Origin: Companilactobacillus jidongensis
Lineage (GTDB): Bacteria; Bacillota; Bacilli; Lactobacillales; Lactobacillaceae
Reading direction: 5' to 3'
DNA: 64,000 bases
Assembly (NCBI RefSeq): GCF_003946575.1
Contig: NZ_RHOP01000012.1
Coordinates: 16,042 to 80,041 of the forward strand
Made by a program: the position numbers and the translations under genes. Below the pieces are notes generated by a model. It searched no databases and was not told the origin of the DNA. It saw only the letters and a list, made by a program, of their open reading frames with translations. The stretch's first letter is position 1. The number at the start of each line of letters is the position of its first letter. This document shows, one piece after another, positions 25,290-33,536 of the stretch.

Positions 25290-26768
25290 ATGCAAAGTAA
25301 AATCAGTAAGGGTTGGGAAAAATTATTTTTCTTGATAGTTTTTATTTATTTCTTTATTTTTAGATTCTTAGTAATACCTTCAGGTGATGATTTTTTCTGG
25401 GGTGGAGCTCAAGGTAAATATTTAATGAATCATGGTTTTTATGGACCACAAAAAATTTACGGTGGTAGTAGCAATGGTCGCTGGATCGGTAACATTTCAG
25501 AGATTTTTACTGTCCATCATTTATTGATTGCTATGCTGGCATATGCAGTCTTCTGGACGTTATTGATCTGGTGTATTTGGAAGCTGACTGGTAAGTCTAA
25601 GCTGGCATTGATACTGAGTGGATTATTTATTTTTACATTTCAAGATGGATATATTAGTACAGTCCTAGCTTGGAATGCGGGTTTTGTAAACTATATTCCA
25701 CCATTGGCTTTAATGTTGCTATTTTTGACGTTTATCAAGGATTTATATGATGGTAATAAAATATACAATCCAATCATTTTAGCGGTGTGTGCGTTCTTTA
25801 TGAGTCTTATAGGCGGATTATTCGTGGAACATCTGACTCTTTATCAAATATTTATTGGTGTTGTTGCTATTCTGATCGGTAGATATGTTTATCATGCTAA
25901 GTTTGAGTGGTTTGAAGGTAGTTACTTGTTGGGAGCAATTGTTTCAGCAGCGATTATGTTTAGTCATCCAGCTTATCATGAGAAATCAACGTATCGTGAT
26001 ACTAATTTTGATATTCATGGAATTATAAACAATTATTTTTATATAACTCATTATTGGTTTAACACGCTGAACTTGATTGTGAACATTGCATTATTGCTAG
26101 CAATTATCATTATTGCTACTAATAAGTTGAAACATACAGGAAAGATGAAGTGGGGGATTAATCTTGTTTCAATATTCTTTATTGTTTACTATTTAGTTAT
26201 TAACTTTTGGCTGGGTCGTCACAACTATGATCAGTTCTTTATGTATCGTAATTTGAGTACTAAAATTACGTTGATAGATGGTGTAATGACGATTGTGTAC
26301 TGGTTATTCTTGATTTTTTGCACAATATATCTGTTCAAGCCTAAAAAGAATTATATTTTGTATTTCAGCTTATTCACGTATTTTGCACTGATATCACCAT
26401 TTATTATTATTATTTCACCAATCAATTCACGTGAATTTTTTACAGCATACGTTTTTCTATATGTCGCAACGATGCTGTATGTATTAAGAGCTGCTAGTTA
26501 CTTTAGTAAGCCAGCAATTAAGCACCTCAAAACCATTTTGGCTGTCGTCTTAGCGCTTTGTGCAGTCAATGTTGGTTATAAGATGGCTGCTAATTATCAT
26601 GCTAATATGGTTAGAGTACAGGATGAACGATTCCTATCTGGCCAAGCACAGTTGCCTAATCATGTTCCTTATCGTAAATACGTCTTATCGAATGATGCAT
26701 TATTGCAACAGTCCTCAACTTATTGGAAGGAATTCTTAAATAAGTCGTGGTTACAAAGATTGCTTTAA
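25290..26768 (+). CDS. DUF6056-type polytopic membrane protein
   Basis: 492 aa with about 11-12 membrane helices. Early motifs 'PSGDDFFWGG' (about 31-40) and 'YGGSSNGRWIGN' (about 58-69) in the first outer loop match the DUF6056 family, whose members resemble glycosyltransferase-C type membrane enzymes. Such proteins may modify wall glycopolymers, but no activity is established. Ribosome site GGAGGAACCTT; own terminator follows. Confidence 0.78.
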   Translation: MQSKISKGWEKLFFLIVFIYFFIFRFLVIPSGDDFFWGGAQGKYLMNHGFYGPQKIYGGSSNGRWIGNISEIFTVHHLLIAMLAYAVFWTLLIWCIWKLTGKSKLALILSGLFIFTFQDGYISTVLAWNAGFVNYIPPLALMLLFLTFIKDLYDGNKIYNPIILAVCAFFMSLIGGLFVEHLTLYQIFIGVVAILIGRYVYHAKFEWFEGSYLLGAIVSAAIMFSHPAYHEKSTYRDTNFDIHGIINNYFYITHYWFNTLNLIVNIALLLAIIIIATNKLKHTGKMKWGINLVSIFFIVYYLVINFWLGRHNYDQFFMYRNLSTKITLIDGVMTIVYWLFLIFCTIYLFKPKKNYILYFSLFTYFALISPFIIIISPINSREFFTAYVFLYVATMLYVLRAASYFSKPAIKHLKTILAVVLALCAVNVGYKMAANYHANMVRVQDERFLSGQAQLPNHVPYRKYVLSNDALLQQSSTYWKEFLNKSWLQRLL

Positions 26769-26773
26769 ATTGG

Positions 26774-26806
26774 AATCCGCTACAAATCTTGTAGCGGATT
26801 TTTTTT
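26774..26806 (+). terminator. Terminator after DUF6056 gene
   Basis: AATCCGCTACAA, loop ATC, TTGTAGCGGATT followed by eight T. Confidence 0.9.
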
Positions 26807-26821
26807 AATAAGGGGGTTTGT

Positions 26822-28627
26822 ATGAAAAAAATTATTTTAAGTATTTGGCTAACTATGATATCCGTCTTATCTATTGGACTATTACAAACCAATGTCAAAG
26901 CTGATGGTGACTATGATATTACGAATTACACAGTTAATATTGATGTGGATCAGAATGGTAATGCTTTAATGACACAAAATGTAACTTATGATTTTTCTGG
27001 GGGCTTTCATGGCGTTTATTACAACCAGGCTCTCAAAGGAATTAAAGGGGTTGGAGATCCAGAAATTACGGTTCATGATGGAGATAGTATAACTGATATT
27101 CAGCAATCAACGTCTGAATCTAACGATACCTTTTCTGTCGACAAGACAGCGGACAACATGAAATTAAAAGTTTATCATGTTGTTTCAAATAAAAAAATTA
27201 CTTTTGTTTATAAGTACAAATTATATGGAGTTATTACTAACTATCGTGATATTGCTGAATTGAATTGGAAAATTATCGGTGGTGGTTGGGATCACGATTT
27301 GCATAATGTCAAAATAACTATCAATTTGCCAGCAAATAACATTAAATCATTACGTGCTTGGGCGCACGGAAATTTGAATGGCTTTAATAAAGTCGATAAA
27401 AACAATGGAAAAGTCATTCTAACTGCTGATACGGTCGACGCAGGTGATTCTGTTGAGAGTCATATTATTTTTCCAACTACTGTGACATCATTGAACTCAA
27501 ATACAGTTGACAAAAATGCTAAAGATAGAATTCTGGTACAAGAAAAAAAGCTAGCTGAAGAGGCTAACTATAAGAGACAAATGCCAAGTCGTTTGACCAA
27601 GTTAATTGTCATGATGATTATTTTCTTAGTGATAATAATTTTTGCTTTAAACTATTATCAATTAGTAAAGTATCCTATCAATAAACATTCCATGCCAACG
27701 CCACTACATCATTGGTTTGATGCGCCGAATGTGGCTCCTAGCATGGCAAATATTATTCTGGATAAGGCTAACAGTGGCAATAGCCAGGGGTTCACTGGAG
27801 ATGTTTTGGTTGAGGTCAACAAGCATAATTTAAAAATTGAAAAAGAGGATAAAACCTTTAGGATCACGGCTCTTAATGTTCCCCAGGATGAACTAATTAA
27901 ATTTATGATTGAAACTATCGGTGATGGAACTAGTGTTACCATCAAAGAAATCAATACATTTGCTAAGAGGGATAAAAAGGGCAAATTATACAATAAATTT
28001 GAAAACTGGAAGAAACGAGCTGCTCGACATAGTAGTCAATATATTGATATTAATAACAAGAATACTATCTCTCGGTTGTTAGGTTCAGCAGTATTCGTGT
28101 CGGTGTTGATGGTAGTTACAGTTATATTATCTGTATTATTTGTCAAAGGTTGGATAATGTTAATGTCTATAATCTCTGTTATAACGATTTTAATAACCTG
28201 GGCAGGGTATTTACTCATAAGAAGACAAATAAGTTATTATACGGAAGATGGTGAACAAATAGCCAATGAATTGCAGGCCTTCAGACGAATGTTTGAAGAT
28301 GTGGATGACCTAAATCTTGCTGAAGTCGGAGATTTGATTTTATGGGAACAAATACTTCCGTACGCCGTTGCCTTTGGTATTTCTAAAAAAGTAGTTAAAG
28401 CTCTAAAATTAAAATTTGGTACAGAAGCTTTCGAAGCCAATCCAGGCATGATGTATTACTACTGGGGAATTGGCAGAATGAGCAATAGTATGAATCTTGA
28501 TCATGCCTTTTCAGGAGCATTTTCATCTAGTCATTCCGCTAATTCCAGCGCATCAGGTGGTTCGGGTGGATTTTCAGGAGGAAGCTCCGGTGGATTTGGT
28601 GGTGGATCAGGCGGTGGGGCGTTTTAA
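26822..28627 (+). CDS. DUF2207 domain membrane protein
   Basis: 601 aa. Signal peptide (1-27), an extracellular DUF2207 beta domain (about 28-220; 'DYDITNYTVNIDVDQNGNAL' is typical), a membrane helix (about 257-277), a cytoplasmic segment, two further helices (about 412-470), and a Gly/Ser-rich tail (SGGSGGFSGGSSGGFGGGSG). This layout is common in Firmicutes. Function unknown. Its 3' end overlaps the convergent reductase gene by 21 bases. Confidence 0.87.
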   Translation: MKKIILSIWLTMISVLSIGLLQTNVKADGDYDITNYTVNIDVDQNGNALMTQNVTYDFSGGFHGVYYNQALKGIKGVGDPEITVHDGDSITDIQQSTSESNDTFSVDKTADNMKLKVYHVVSNKKITFVYKYKLYGVITNYRDIAELNWKIIGGGWDHDLHNVKITINLPANNIKSLRAWAHGNLNGFNKVDKNNGKVILTADTVDAGDSVESHIIFPTTVTSLNSNTVDKNAKDRILVQEKKLAEEANYKRQMPSRLTKLIVMMIIFLVIIIFALNYYQLVKYPINKHSMPTPLHHWFDAPNVAPSMANIILDKANSGNSQGFTGDVLVEVNKHNLKIEKEDKTFRITALNVPQDELIKFMIETIGDGTSVTIKEINTFAKRDKKGKLYNKFENWKKRAARHSSQYIDINNKNTISRLLGSAVFVSVLMVVTVILSVLFVKGWIMLMSIISVITILITWAGYLLIRRQISYYTEDGEQIANELQAFRRMFEDVDDLNLAEVGDLILWEQILPYAVAFGISKKVVKALKLKFGTEAFEANPGMMYYYWGIGRMSNSMNLDHAFSGAFSSSHSANSSASGGSGGFSGGSSGGFGGGSGGGAF

Positions 28628-29140
28628 TTGATATTTGACGTCGATTAATTCGCCATATTGTTTGGCAAAAATAGTCTTAAAATTTGATGTGTGATTCATA
28701 TGTTGAAATAATTTAACGCCTGACCCTAATAAGTCGGGCGTTATTTGTATCTGCAAAGTATCAATTAAGTTTTGCTCAATAAGGGATGAAACAAGTTGAC
28801 CGCCACCCACGATCCAAATATCTTTGCCAGTTGTTTCTTTTAATTCTTTGACTAATTCAGCAATTGTTTTGTCGGTTTGTTTAACATATTCAGAATTAAT
28901 TTCTCGATGAGAAAGTACAAATACTTCAGTATTAGGATAAGGGAATTCCTCTGACATTTGCATTAAGTCGTCATAAGTCTGTCTGCCCATAATGATCGTA
29001 TCGACCTGTTTAAAAAACGGTTGATAACTTTCTTCCATTATTTTTTGATCATTATATTTGAATAACCAATCTAGTGAGTAATCTTTGTCAGCCAGGTAAC
29101 CATCCAAACTGATGGCTCCATAAAAAATAACTTTTCTCAT
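28607..29140 (-). CDS. RibD C-terminal/dihydrofolate-reductase-like reductase
   Basis: 177 aa. 'FYGAISLDGYLADKDYSLDW' at the N-terminus, 'IIMGRQTYDDLM' (about 49-60) and 'DIWIVGGGQLVSSLIEQNLID' (about 107-127) are standard for the YyaP/YwjB-type group of NAD(P)H-binding RibD_C proteins. Not the housekeeping DHFR. Substrate unknown. Good ribosome site TTGGAGGTGTAACTATT. Convergent with the DUF2207 gene, with overlapping 3' ends. Confidence 0.88.
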   Translation of the reverse strand: MRKVIFYGAISLDGYLADKDYSLDWLFKYNDQKIMEESYQPFFKQVDTIIMGRQTYDDLMQMSEEFPYPNTEVFVLSHREINSEYVKQTDKTIAELVKELKETTGKDIWIVGGGQLVSSLIEQNLIDTLQIQITPDLLGSGVKLFQHMNHTSNFKTIFAKQYGELIDVKYQLKRPTA

Positions 29141-29278
29141 AATAGTTACACCTCCAAGTTTATAATTATTTTATTCTATCTTTAGCCGAATAGACAACTC
29201 AAGTGATAATTCCTTATGTATTATTGCTTGAACTGTAGTATTAAATTGTTGATAAAAATTATAAGAGGGAGTGCATTT

Positions 29279-29515
29279 ATGAGTACACTAACAGATACAT
29301 TTACGTTGAGTAATGGTATCAAAATTCCCAAGGTTGGATTTGGTACTTGGCAAGTTCCTGAAGGTCAGACGACATATAACGCTGTGACTAATGCTTTGAA
29401 CGAAGGATACCGTCACATTGATACTGCATTGGCATACGGCAATGAGGAGAGTGCTGGCAAGGCAATTAGGGACTCAAAAATTGACCGCAAGAATATTTTT
29501 GTTACATCAAAATAG
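29279..29515 (+). pseudogene. Truncated aldo/keto reductase
   Basis: Only 78 of the usual roughly 280 residues. The start is intact (GGGAGTGCATTT before ATG) and the N-terminal barrel strands 'IPKVGFGTWQVPEGQ' and 'GYRHIDTALAYGNEESAGKAI' carry the catalytic Asp and Tyr, but translation ends at IFVTSK, before the catalytic Lys and His strands. A terminator hairpin begins at the stop codon. The rest of the gene is not found nearby, so it was lost by deletion. Confidence 0.85.
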
Positions 29516-29552
29516 AGACTGAATTTTTTAAAATTTCAGTCTCTTATTTTTT
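29514..29552 (+). terminator. Terminator at aldo/keto reductase fragment
   Basis: AGAGACTGAA, A/T loop, TTCAGTCTCT, T-rich tail. The stem overlaps the premature stop codon. Confidence 0.8.
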
Positions 29553-29564
29553 CTATCCTTAGTC

Positions 29565-30416
29565 TATGATTCAATTTATAATCATGGATATGGTGAGCCT
29601 GCAGGCACACCAGGTATCAATTGTCATCACTCTTATCCGTCCATTAGAAGTTAGTATTAATCATTTTAATCACCAGATACTGAACAGGATATCAAAAATG
29701 GTGATATAAAGCAGAAACAATGTGCTTTGGAACGCAATGTTAAACATGATAAAAAGTTATTTGAATATGCAAAGAAATCTGGAGATCAAATCAGAGGAGC
29801 TCACTACAAATCGATGATGGGTAACTATCGTTCTAAGATTCGCAGTTTAGTGGATAAACATGATTTTCTTTATCTTGATTACAGCCGCGAGAAGAATGCC
29901 ACTACACTAAGTAAGTCTGATGGAAAATAAGATTCAATTGAATAATGCTCAAAGACAAGCAAAATCAGATGATTTATCTGATAAATTTGGTAAGGCAGGA
30001 TTACCTAAGAATTTAGATGAATACCGCAAATTGTCATATAATAAGAATGATTCTAGAGTCGTGAGGGCATATGTTTCGGCTCGTGAAAAAGGTATTATGG
30101 AACCTGTCATTACATACAAAGATTTTATTAGTCGGGTAAGTTAATTAGACAATAAGATTGTAGGTATGACAGCAAGTGATGGAACAGGCATTACAGACTA
30201 TTCTAATCACACGATTGCACGTACCTTTGGTGTCATGCATGATAAAAGTTATAACGATAATAAACGGATTGGCGTATCAGTTGATGATATTACTAATAAT
30301 TTGCAAAATAATAATATTAAAGTTCTAAAAAAGGCATCAAGAAATTTATTGGTCCAACATCTTATGCCGTTGTTAATAAAGATGGTAGTATCGTCACGAT
30401 CGTACCAAATAAATAA
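29565..30416 (+). pseudogene. Decayed phage minor capsid protein 2 fused to PBECR-like toxin domain
   Basis: Reading across frames gives a recognisable C-terminal part of phage_min_cap2: 'NHGYGEPAGTPGINCHH', then LERNVKHDKKLFEYAKKSGD and 'YRSKIRSLVDKHDFLYLDYS'. After that comes a helical linker and a nuclease-like tail with HTIARTFGVMHD, 'KRIGVSVDDITNNLQN', FIGPTSYAVVNKDGSIVTIV. Defects: stop near 29650, frame changes near 29670 and 29925, an in-frame TAA at 30142-30144, and a frameshift in an A-run near 30330. The C-terminal pattern resembles PBECR/colicin-D-like toxins fused to such capsid proteins. The 5' part of the gene is absent. Confidence 0.7.
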
Positions 30417-30429
30417 AGGGGTGATTCGA

Positions 30430-30687
30430 ATGAGGAAAGTACATTTTCAAAGGGGTGATTTAGAATTTATTAAAAAAGAATTTCCTGAAACATTTGAAGA
30501 ATTAAAACCTATTATTAATTCAGATATAACTAGTATAAATATTTCGTCTGATGAAGAGAGAGAATATTTAGAAACTTCATTAGACAATGCTATGGTAGAT
30601 GATAAATCTTTAGATGGTATTGAACTTAATAAATTTGGATTGAGAGTTGAATCAATAATCGATTACATACATTCTAATAATGAATAA
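30430..30687 (+). CDS. Putative immunity protein for the adjacent toxin remnant
   Basis: 85 aa, acidic, with ribosome site AAAGGGGTGATTCGA. It starts 13 bases after the toxin remnant ends, the position expected of an immunity gene. Helical and Glu/Asp-rich ('PETFEELKPIINSDITSINI', 'SLDGIELNKFGLRVES'). It appears intact although its toxin is broken. No family recognised; the assignment rests on context. Confidence 0.5.
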   Translation: MRKVHFQRGDLEFIKKEFPETFEELKPIINSDITSINISSDEEREYLETSLDNAMVDDKSLDGIELNKFGLRVESIIDYIHSNNE

Positions 30688-30770
30688 TTAATAATTTTGT
30701 CCTGAGCATGACATTAAAAGGTTTATTTTTTCTATGATTATATCAAAGCTTTACCTTGACTAAGGGTGGA

Positions 30771-30839
30771 AAAATAGACATCCTCATTGAGGATGTCTAT
30801 GGTTAAAAATCATTCATCGATACTATTTGACAAAGAACC
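30771..30839 (-). mobile_element. Solo ISL3-like insertion-sequence end
   Basis: On the minus strand this reads GGTTCTTTGTCAAATAGTAT, a spacer, then the hairpin ATAGACATCCTC-AAT-GAGGATGTCTAT and T-run. It matches 63924-63992 with 7 differences over 69 bases. The outer bases resemble the inverted repeat I remember for IS1165/ISL3-family elements, followed by a read-through-blocking hairpin. No transposase is present here, so this is a remnant. Confidence 0.6.
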
Positions 30840-30869
30840 GATTTAATTACTCATTAGGCTTAGTCTGTT

Positions 30870-33125
30870 TTATACTTTACGGCGTCTGAAGTAAAGAATA
30901 CTTGTTAATGCTAATAATCCAACAATAGTAACCAAGATACCTGATTGAGTACCTGTTTGTGGTAGGTAAGTTTGTGATTCATCAGTATTGCCTTCATATG
31001 GAGGTTTTGGACTTGATGGATCAACGGTATTACCAGTACCTGAACCATTGTTATTGTTGCTATTATTATCTGGATCAAGTGGGTTAGTGATTAATCCACC
31101 ATCACCTTCGTTACCACCGTTATTTTCATTACCATTACCATCTGTTCCAGGTTTTTCGGTGTTACCACCGCCACCATTACCATCAGTATCTGGGTTCTCA
31201 GTGTTACCACCGTCACCGCCACCTGTTGTGGTTTTCGGATCAGAAGTAATTAAATGACCAAGATCAATATCTGAATCAGTGATTTCAAATTCAATTTTAG
31301 CATCGTTGAGGTCATAGCCATTTGGAGGTAGTGTTTCTTGGAAATAATATTTACCAGGAACTAAATCATCAACGGTTATATGACCATTTTTGTCTGTCAT
31401 ATAACTTCCGATGATATTTCCATCAGCATCATATAATCCGTAAACAGCACCGGGGACACCGATGTAGTTATCATTTTCCATTTCGTCAGTATCGAATTTT
31501 ACAAGGGATGCTGAGAAATTACCGTCGACTAATTCTTCATTATCTTTTTCATTCTCAAAGGTAATTAGACTAGGTGTAGGATCTTCTGCAGAAATTTCAA
31601 ATTCAAATGTTTTATCATTCAGTGTGTATCCATTAGGAGCTTTAACTTCCTTAGCGATGTAATGACCGTAAGGTAAGTCAGATACATGTACGATACCATT
31701 TTCATCTGTTGTTACAGTCTTAGGTTCAAATTTAGGGTTTGAAGTACTCTTAATGACAAATGTTGCTCCAGGTAACTTCTCACCAGTTTCCAAATCTATT
31801 TTTTGAATAATAATTGATCCTAATTGCTCTCCAACGGGATCATCTTTACCTTCAATTGAAACAGGTGTAGCAGTATTACCAGAAATTCTGAATGGAATCT
31901 CTGTGTCGTTCAATTGATAACCGTTTGGAGGAGTAGTCTCTTTGAAGTAATAATCTCCAGGCGTTAGTCCAGAAACATTGATCTGACCATTTTCATCAGT
32001 TGTTAAACCAGTTTTGATTGGAGTATCATTGCCGACTTTATACAAGTCATAAACAGCGCCAGCTAAGGTACTTTCGCTATCATCACTGATTTTCGTTAGT
32101 TTAACTGCACCGTTGATATTACCAGAACCGGAACCAGAGTTATCTCCAGTTATATCAGATGTAACACTACCGCTGGCTGATTCGCGAACAGTTTCTCCAT
32201 CAGTACCAGGCTCACCCCAAGTCATTTGCGCTTGATTCTTGAAAACATATTCGCCGTTGGTTGCTAAATCTGCGGGTACTTTTGTTTTCAAAGTTATTGC
32301 GTACATTTGATTTGCTGAATCTGGAATATTTAAATGAAAACCATTTTCATTTTCATTTAAAGTATATTCACTGTTAGGAACAAGTTCATCTTTTTGATAT
32401 TGGTTATTTCCCGTCCAGTGAGCTTTATTAACGACAACTGAACCAGGGATGTAAGTCAAGTTAGGATCTCTTTGTGTGACATCCTCATAAACATTCATGT
32501 TGTCCAAATCAAGCGCACGTCGATTGGCAAGAATTGTCCAAACGATAATATGATCACCATTTTCATCAGTTGTCAGTTTACCTGATTTACTAATGTTATT
32601 CTCTGATTCAATCACAGTTAAATTACTGGATTGATTACCATTCATCGTTGGAAATTCAACATTATTGTTACCCACGATGGCTGAATCACTGATACCAATA
32701 CCATTGAGAATATTGATCTCACCAGTATGATCATCAAATTTTTCGACATTTTCGTTGAAAGTAATTGTTACAGTGTTGTCTTTATTAACAACAGCTTGCC
32801 CAATAACATTATTTTCTCCATCATAAATATCGAAGGGAACACCAGCACTACTTTTGGCCCGTAATTCATTAGGTAATTCCATTGTTAAAGTATCACCGTC
32901 TTTAATTTGAATCCCTGTACCAGTAGTGTCCCAAGTATATTGAACACCGACAGTATTTGAATAAGTATAAGTCTTATCTTGATTTACTATCTGTGCACTA
33001 GAAATCAAATCTTCACTAGTATAAGCTGCTGCAGAAACCTTAGTAGAGTTAAAGCACAAAGCCGCCACAAAAATCCCCAATGTCGCAACTACAATAGTAA
33101 AAATATTGCGTAAGTTTTTCCCCAT
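30870..33125 (-). CDS. LPXTG surface adhesin with SpaA-type repeats
   Basis: 751 aa. Signal peptide (1-32), an N-terminal adhesin module (about 33-165, Big_8-like), a collagen-binding-type beta domain (about 170-320), three SpaA/Cna-B-like domains (about 345-420, 435-515, 525-610), each with an N-terminal Lys and an E-box (KETTPPNGY, KEVKAPNGY, QETLPPNGY) for isopeptide bonds. A Gly/Asn/Asp-rich stalk, then LPQTG at 721-725, a membrane helix and RRRKV tail. A sortase would anchor it to the wall. Ribosome site AGAGGGGAAAAAAT. Confidence 0.9.
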   Translation of the reverse strand: MGKNLRNIFTIVVATLGIFVAALCFNSTKVSAAAYTSEDLISSAQIVNQDKTYTYSNTVGVQYTWDTTGTGIQIKDGDTLTMELPNELRAKSSAGVPFDIYDGENNVIGQAVVNKDNTVTITFNENVEKFDDHTGEINILNGIGISDSAIVGNNNVEFPTMNGNQSSNLTVIESENNISKSGKLTTDENGDHIIVWTILANRRALDLDNMNVYEDVTQRDPNLTYIPGSVVVNKAHWTGNNQYQKDELVPNSEYTLNENENGFHLNIPDSANQMYAITLKTKVPADLATNGEYVFKNQAQMTWGEPGTDGETVRESASGSVTSDITGDNSGSGSGNINGAVKLTKISDDSESTLAGAVYDLYKVGNDTPIKTGLTTDENGQINVSGLTPGDYYFKETTPPNGYQLNDTEIPFRISGNTATPVSIEGKDDPVGEQLGSIIIQKIDLETGEKLPGATFVIKSTSNPKFEPKTVTTDENGIVHVSDLPYGHYIAKEVKAPNGYTLNDKTFEFEISAEDPTPSLITFENEKDNEELVDGNFSASLVKFDTDEMENDNYIGVPGAVYGLYDADGNIIGSYMTDKNGHITVDDLVPGKYYFQETLPPNGYDLNDAKIEFEITDSDIDLGHLITSDPKTTTGGGDGGNTENPDTDGNGGGGNTEKPGTDGNGNENNGGNEGDGGLITNPLDPDNNSNNNNGSGTGNTVDPSSPKPPYEGNTDESQTYLPQTGTQSGILVTIVGLLALTSILYFRRRKV

Positions 33126-33536
33126 ATTTTTTCCCCTCTCATAAAATTGTACATTTTAATTATAAAATCATCTGATTCCTAAACACAAGCTGTTATAAAA
33201 ATTTAATTAAAAAAATTATATTATAAAAGAAATTTTTAAAAATATTTTGTTTTCGAATAAAATCAGCAACTTATAATGCAAACATAGTAATAAAATCATT
33301 TGTGTTTGTATTCACGAACGATATATTTATAATAACTAAGCCATTTATGAAAGTGATTAACGGATATTGATGGGGAAAATAGATGCAGATCAGAAAATGA
33401 TTTGTATCTATTTTTTTGTGTTCGAAATATAAAAAAACATTTTTGAAACCGTGTACAAAGAACTTTAACATGTAGTTTGTATTATGAGAGCGATAATAAT
33501 GGCTGATCATAAAATGAGTGGATAGAGAGAAGATGT
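33126..33536. other. Divergent intergenic region between two surface-protein genes
   Basis: About 410 AT-rich bases holding promoters for both flanking genes and an isolated terminator (33379-33417). No coding sequence supported. Confidence 0.6.
33379..33417 (+). terminator. Orphan terminator in divergent intergenic region
   Basis: ATAGATGCAGATCA, loop GAAAA, TGATTTGTATCTAT, then seven T. It lies upstream of the plus-strand surface gene with no gene before it. It may end a small RNA or act as an attenuator of that gene. Confidence 0.72.

Noticed and set aside
30988..31257. Plus-strand Pro-rich 89-aa ORF
   Set aside because: It is the antisense of the repetitive Gly/Asn stalk of the LPQTG protein; composition artefact.
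33271..33510. Minus-strand 79-aa ORF between surface-protein genes
   Set aside because: Very AT-rich, no ribosome site, crosses the terminator hairpin; not coding.
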